NCBI GenBank assembly: GCA_965653225.1
Contig: CBFGZI010000140.1
Coordinates: forward strand, 1-9,146
Origin: JALZDI01 sp965653225
Lineage (GTDB): Bacteria > Actinomycetota > Actinomycetes > Propionibacteriales > Nocardioidaceae
Reading direction: 5' to 3'
DNA: 9,146 bases
The notes under the pieces are model-generated. The model was not told the DNA's origin, searched no databases, and saw only the letters and a list, made by a program, of their open reading frames with translations. Positions 5,837 through 9,146 of the stretch are shown piece by piece (positions within the stretch are counted from its first letter, which is position 1; the number at the start of each line of letters is the position of its first letter). A program made the position numbers and the translations under genes.

Positions 5837-8356
5837 TCAGCCCTTCAGCCGCGCGTTGTCGGGGTCGAACGGCGCGGTCCTCCCGACAGCCAGCACGCTC
5901 ACCGGGAAGTGCTCGCTCATGTACTCCACGAGCAGAGCCGTCCCCTCCACGGCCTGCTCCGGAGGCAGGTAGGCCATCAGCAGGTACCGCCCCAGCGACG
6001 GGGCCGAGCCGGCGCTGGTGACATAGGACCTGCGCCCCTTGACGTCCACGATCGGCTCGCCGTCGAGGGTGAGCACCGGCTCGTTGCCGGTCATGTAGCG
6101 GGGCTGCCCGTCGGAGCCGGTGTGGTCGTCGACGACCAGCGTGCACAGTGTGGCCGCGGGCGTCTGCTCGCGTGCCTGCAGGTACGCCGGCTTGCCGACG
6201 AAGTCCGCGCTCTTGACCCGGGGCAGCGCGAGTCCCGCCTCCACCGGGTCGTACTCCAGGGTGAGCTCGGCGTTCATCAGCCGGTGCGCCTTCTCCATCC
6301 GGCCGGTGGTGCCGTACACCCCGATGCCGGCGGGTACGACGCCGAGCGGCTGTCCCGCCTCCCACAGCGTGTCCCACAGTCGGAGGCCCTGCTCGACGGG
6401 TGCGTGGATCTCCCAGCCGAGGTCGCCGACGTAGGAGATACGCACCATCAACGTGGGCACGCCGCCGATCACGACCTGGCGGGCGGTCCCGAACGGGAAG
6501 CCCGCGTCGGACACGTCGTCGTCGGCGACCGACGCGACGAGGTCGCGCGCTCGCGGCCCCCACACGCCGAGGGTGCAGTAGGCCGCCGTGAGGTCGGACA
6601 GGTGCGCCGACCCGTCGTCGGGGAGGTGGTCGGTGAGCCACTTCAGGTCACGGGCGCCGTCGGCGCCGCCGGTGATGATGCGGAAGTGGTCCTCACCGAG
6701 CCTGAGGACGGTGAGGTCGGCGCGGAAGCATCCGTTCTCCGCCAGCAGCGGTGTGTAGACCACGCGTCCGACGGGTCGGTCCACCTGCGCCATCGCCATG
6801 CTCTGCACGAACTCGAGGGCACCCCGACCAGTGACGTCGAAGACCGCGAACGCCGTCAGGTCGACCATCGCCACCCGGTCGCGCATCGCGAGGTGCTCGG
6901 CGTTGACGATCGGCGACCACCACCGCGCGTCCCACTCGTGCGGGCGTTCCTCCAGCCGTCCCGCGTACTCCTGCAGCAGGGCGGCGTTGGACTCGTACCA
7001 CTGGGGGCGCTCCCAGCCGCCGACCTCGAAGAACTCCGCGCCGAGCTCGCGCTCGCGCGGGTAGAAGGGGCTGGTGCGCAGCGGGCGGTTGGTCGCCCAC
7101 TGCTCGCGGGGGTGCGCGATGCCGTAGATCTTGGGGAACCCCTCGGCCGCGCGGGAGCGCACGTGGGACTGGGTGCGCATATGCGGGTAGAGCCGGGAGA
7201 TGTCGGCGCTGTGCGGGTCGATCTCCGGGCTCCCGTCGGTGATCCACTCCGCGACCACCCGGCCGACGCCGGCGCCCTCCTTGATCCACACCGCGGCCGC
7301 GGACCAGAGGCCCCTCACCTCCGGTGTCTCGCCGAGCAGAGGATGGCCGTCGGGCGTCAGCGACAGCAGCCCGTTGATGGCCTGGCGCGTCTGCAGGTCG
7401 GGCCGGCCGAGCAGGTCGGGGAACAGCTGTCTGGCCTGCTCCATCTGGGGCGCGAAGTCGTCAGCAGTGAACGGGAACCTGGTCGGCGACTCCTGGGACC
7501 CGCTGCCCACGGCCGGGATCTCGTCGGGCATGTGCAGGATCGGCCGGTGTGCGTACGAGCCGATCTCGAGGTCGCCCCCGCGCTGGCGCTCGTACATCTT
7601 GTTGTCCATGTCACGCACCAGCGGGAAGCTCACCCACGCGCCGCTGTTCTCCAGCTCGGGGATCGGCCCCACGTCGACCATCTGGTGTACGGCGGGCGTC
7701 AGCGGGATGGCGGCACCGGCCATCGCGGCGATCCGCGGGCTCCACACACCGCACGCGACCACGACGGTCTCGGTCTCCACCTCACCGCGGTCGGTTCGGA
7801 GCCGGGTTACCCGCCCGCGTTCGGTGTCGATGCCGGTGACCTCGGTCTCGGCGCATACGGTCAGCGCGCCGAGCCGTTCGGCGTGCTCGCGCATCAGCGC
7901 AGCTGCTCGTATCGGGTCGACTATGGCTCCGGTGGGGGTGTAGAACCCGGCGAGCAGCAGGTCGGTGTTGGCGTACGGCACCAGGCCCTTGATCTCGTGC
8001 GGCGCGATGAGCTCGGCCTCCACGCCCCATGCCCTGGCCGAGGCCATCCGGCGGCGCAGCTCCTGTAGGCGCTCCTCGCTGCGGGCGACCTCCATGCCGC
8101 CGCACCTGATGAGCACGCCGAGCTCGGCGTACTGGCGCATCGAGTCCAGCGTGAGCTGGGTGATCTCCTTGGAGTGGTCGACCGGGAAGATGAAGTTGGA
8201 CGCGTGCCCGGTGGACCCGCCGGGGTCGGGGAGCGGTCCCTTGTCGAGCAGCAGGATGCTGCGCCAGCCGTGGTCGGCGAGGTGCCGCACCACCGAGCTG
8301 CCGACGATCCCGGCGCCGACGACCACGATCTCTGCACGGTCGGGTAGGTCGCCCAT
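5837..8356 (-). CDS. Dimethylglycine/sarcosine oxidase-like flavoprotein with C-terminal folate (GcvT) domain
   Basis: 839 residues, close to the roughly 830 of Arthrobacter dimethylglycine oxidase (DMGO). It has an N-terminal DAO-type FAD domain (about 8-370) with dinucleotide motif GAGIVG (14-19), a linker/central domain (about 380-440), a GcvT domain (about 440-725) and a GcvT C-terminal barrel (about 735-830). The usual reaction is oxidation of an N-methyl amine to an iminium, channelled to the folate domain to give 5,10-methylene-THF. His51 in GGSTGHASNF aligns with the residue that carries covalent FAD in DMGO. His224 (VHQMV) and Tyr255 (KMYERQ) align with the DMGO His225-Tyr259 pair. 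Asp547 in FRADLTV aligns with its folate-site Asp552. The motif is GHASN rather than the SHAPG of characterised members, so the substrate may differ. The ATG at 8356 follows AGGAG by five bases; a longer frame would overlap the GntR start. It is divergent from a GntR gene. Whether it is an oxidase or a dehydrogenase cannot be told. Confidence 0.87.
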   Translation of the reverse strand: MGDLPDRAEIVVVGAGIVGSSVVRHLADHGWRSILLLDKGPLPDPGGSTGHASNFIFPVDHSKEITQLTLDSMRQYAELGVLIRCGGMEVARSEERLQELRRRMASARAWGVEAELIAPHEIKGLVPYANTDLLLAGFYTPTGAIVDPIRAAALMREHAERLGALTVCAETEVTGIDTERGRVTRLRTDRGEVETETVVVACGVWSPRIAAMAGAAIPLTPAVHQMVDVGPIPELENSGAWVSFPLVRDMDNKMYERQRGGDLEIGSYAHRPILHMPDEIPAVGSGSQESPTRFPFTADDFAPQMEQARQLFPDLLGRPDLQTRQAINGLLSLTPDGHPLLGETPEVRGLWSAAAVWIKEGAGVGRVVAEWITDGSPEIDPHSADISRLYPHMRTQSHVRSRAAEGFPKIYGIAHPREQWATNRPLRTSPFYPRERELGAEFFEVGGWERPQWYESNAALLQEYAGRLEERPHEWDARWWSPIVNAEHLAMRDRVAMVDLTAFAVFDVTGRGALEFVQSMAMAQVDRPVGRVVYTPLLAENGCFRADLTVLRLGEDHFRIITGGADGARDLKWLTDHLPDDGSAHLSDLTAAYCTLGVWGPRARDLVASVADDDVSDAGFPFGTARQVVIGGVPTLMVRISYVGDLGWEIHAPVEQGLRLWDTLWEAGQPLGVVPAGIGVYGTTGRMEKAHRLMNAELTLEYDPVEAGLALPRVKSADFVGKPAYLQAREQTPAATLCTLVVDDHTGSDGQPRYMTGNEPVLTLDGEPIVDVKGRRSYVTSAGSAPSLGRYLLMAYLPPEQAVEGTALLVEYMSEHFPVSVLAVGRTAPFDPDNARLKG

Positions 8357-8361
8357 GATGG

Positions 8362-8366
8362 CTCCT
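8362..8366 (-). promoter_or_regulatory. Ribosome binding site of the flavoprotein gene
   Basis: AGGAG on the minus strand lies 5 bases before the ATG (8354-8356) and supports starting at MGDLPDR. The 23-residue extension upstream would read through the inverted repeat and promoter. Confidence 0.7.
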
Positions 8367-8384
8367 GCGTTCGTGTCGACGATG

Positions 8385-8407
8385 CTGATATGTTGAAGAT
8401 ATATCAG
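8385..8407. promoter_or_regulatory. Probable GntR operator overlapping divergent promoters
   Basis: CTGATAT (8385-8391) and ATATCAG (8401-8407) form a perfect 7-bp inverted repeat with a 9-base spacer. The right half also contains the 8-bp palindrome GATATATC (8398-8405). This is the most AT-rich spot in the region and lies in the 67-base gap between the flavoprotein and GntR genes. Two TANNNT hexamers fall inside it: TATGTT (8389-8394) reading right and TATCTT (8396-8401 on the minus strand) reading left. A protein bound here could block both promoters. Recognition by the adjacent GntR protein is inferred. Confidence 0.6.
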
Positions 8408-8423
8408 AGACGAGAGGCTGGCC

Positions 8424-9119
8424 ATGGGTCTGGATGGGCTGACCGTGTTGGTGCCCGAGGACGCGCGGACCGACTCACTGTCGTCCGTGGCGTACTACCT
8501 GGTCCGCGACCTCATCGTGACACTCGACCTGGCGCCGGGCACGCCACTGGTGGAGCGCGCGCTGATGGAGCGCCTGGGTCTGGGTCGCACGCCGGTTCGC
8601 GAGGCCCTCCGGCGACTCGCCGATGAGGGACTCGTCGCGATCTACCCGCGGCGCGGCATGGTGGTCGCCCCGGTCGACGTGCGGGACCTGGCCAGCATCT
8701 GCGAGGTGCGGGTGGAGATGGAGGGCTTCGCCGCCCGGCTGGCCGCGGAGCGTGCCACCGCCCGCGACAAGGACGCGGCTGGCGCGTTGGCGTCGGACCT
8801 GGAGCGGCTGCCGGAGGAGAGCGACGAGCGCGCGCTGATCCGCTTCGACCAGCGGGTGCACCACTTGGTCCACCGGTGCACGCACAACGCATACCTGCAG
8901 GACACGCTCGGCGCGTACCTCACGCTGAGCCTGCGGTTGTGGTTCGTCGGCCTCGACCAGGTGTCGCGGCTCGACGACGCGATCCGGGAGCACCGCGAGA
9001 TGCTGCAGGCGATCAGCGAGGGCGACGGCGACCGTGCTGCGTCGGTCGCGCGGGCGCACGTCGCGGGCTTCCAGCGCGAGATCGGGCGGGTGATCGGGGG
9101 CCCGGTCGCCACCGCCTGA
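8424..9119 (+). CDS. GntR-family regulator with FCD effector domain
   Basis: 231 residues. The N-terminal winged helix (about 18-85) carries the GntR pattern APGTPLVERALMERLGLGRT then PVREALRRLADEGLV, with a wing at PRRGMVVAP (75-83). An all-helical FCD domain follows (about 89-215). Asp142, His146, His190 and His212 occupy the positions that form the metal/ligand site in FCD proteins, and Asn155 follows as in the typical D-x3-H-x8-N pattern. Effectors in this subfamily are usually small carboxylic acids. The ATG at 8424 has AGAGG six bases upstream. It is divergent from the flavoprotein gene across an inverted repeat, so repression of that gene and of itself, relieved by its substrate or product, is likely. 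Length is normal for the family. The 27 bases after its stop contain nothing I can call. Confidence 0.92.
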   Translation: MGLDGLTVLVPEDARTDSLSSVAYYLVRDLIVTLDLAPGTPLVERALMERLGLGRTPVREALRRLADEGLVAIYPRRGMVVAPVDVRDLASICEVRVEMEGFAARLAAERATARDKDAAGALASDLERLPEESDERALIRFDQRVHHLVHRCTHNAYLQDTLGAYLTLSLRLWFVGLDQVSRLDDAIREHREMLQAISEGDGDRAASVARAHVAGFQREIGRVIGGPVATA

Positions 9120-9146
9120 GGTCGTGGTCGGGTCACCGCCGTGGTG

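Noticed and set aside
5909..8068. A 719-codon open frame on the + strand opposite the flavoprotein gene
   Set aside because: It is a GC-skew shadow: the product is rich in Arg, His, Val and Gly with no recognisable motif, has no SD, and lies antisense to a complete DMGO-like protein.

Overview
The window comes from a high-GC actinobacterium. Base composition and codon third positions are strongly G/C, one regulator appears to have a leaderless start, and the membrane protein at the left belongs to a family I associate with actinobacteria. I cannot name the genus. Apart from two short divergent promoter regions (about 131 and 67 bases), the DNA is almost wholly coding. I see no tRNA, rRNA, CRISPR array, insertion sequence or sign of recent transfer.

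Layout. Bases 1-95 are the tail of an alpha/beta-hydrolase gene on the + strand. It meets a leftward gene for a six-helix membrane protein (109-963, minus) at a shared hairpin that contains both stop codons. A leftward operon follows, transcribed from about 4900 down to 1022: a DmdA-type (GcvT-fold) tetrahydrofolate-dependent methyltransferase (3617-4849), a MetF-like methylenetetrahydrofolate reductase (2716-3603), and formate-tetrahydrofolate ligase Fhs (1022-2719). The last two overlap by an ATGA. The membrane protein may be a fourth operon member. An IclR-family regulator (4981-5814, plus) is divergent from the methyltransferase, and a symmetric double operator lies between them. The IclR gene converges on a large leftward flavoprotein gene (5837-8356), which encodes a dimethylglycine/sarcosine-oxidase-like protein with a C-terminal folate (GcvT) domain. 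That gene is divergent from a GntR/FCD-family regulator (8424-9119, plus), with an inverted repeat between them.

How the genes may work together (inference). The locus looks like a catabolic demethylation and one-carbon recovery module. The flavoprotein would oxidise an N-methyl group and hand it to tetrahydrofolate as 5,10-methylene-THF. The DmdA-like protein would move a methyl group directly to tetrahydrofolate as 5-methyl-THF, which is why a MetF-like enzyme (run in the oxidising direction) sits in its operon. Fhs would recover ATP and formate from 10-formyl-THF. FolD, which is needed between the MetF and Fhs steps, is not in the window. The growth substrate is unknown. A quaternary amine, or a sulfonium compound such as dimethylsulfoniopropionate, fits the families; a two-step scheme (first methyl by the DmdA-like enzyme, second by the flavoprotein) is the most interesting hypothesis. 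Two local regulators of different families suggest that the two halves respond to different signals.
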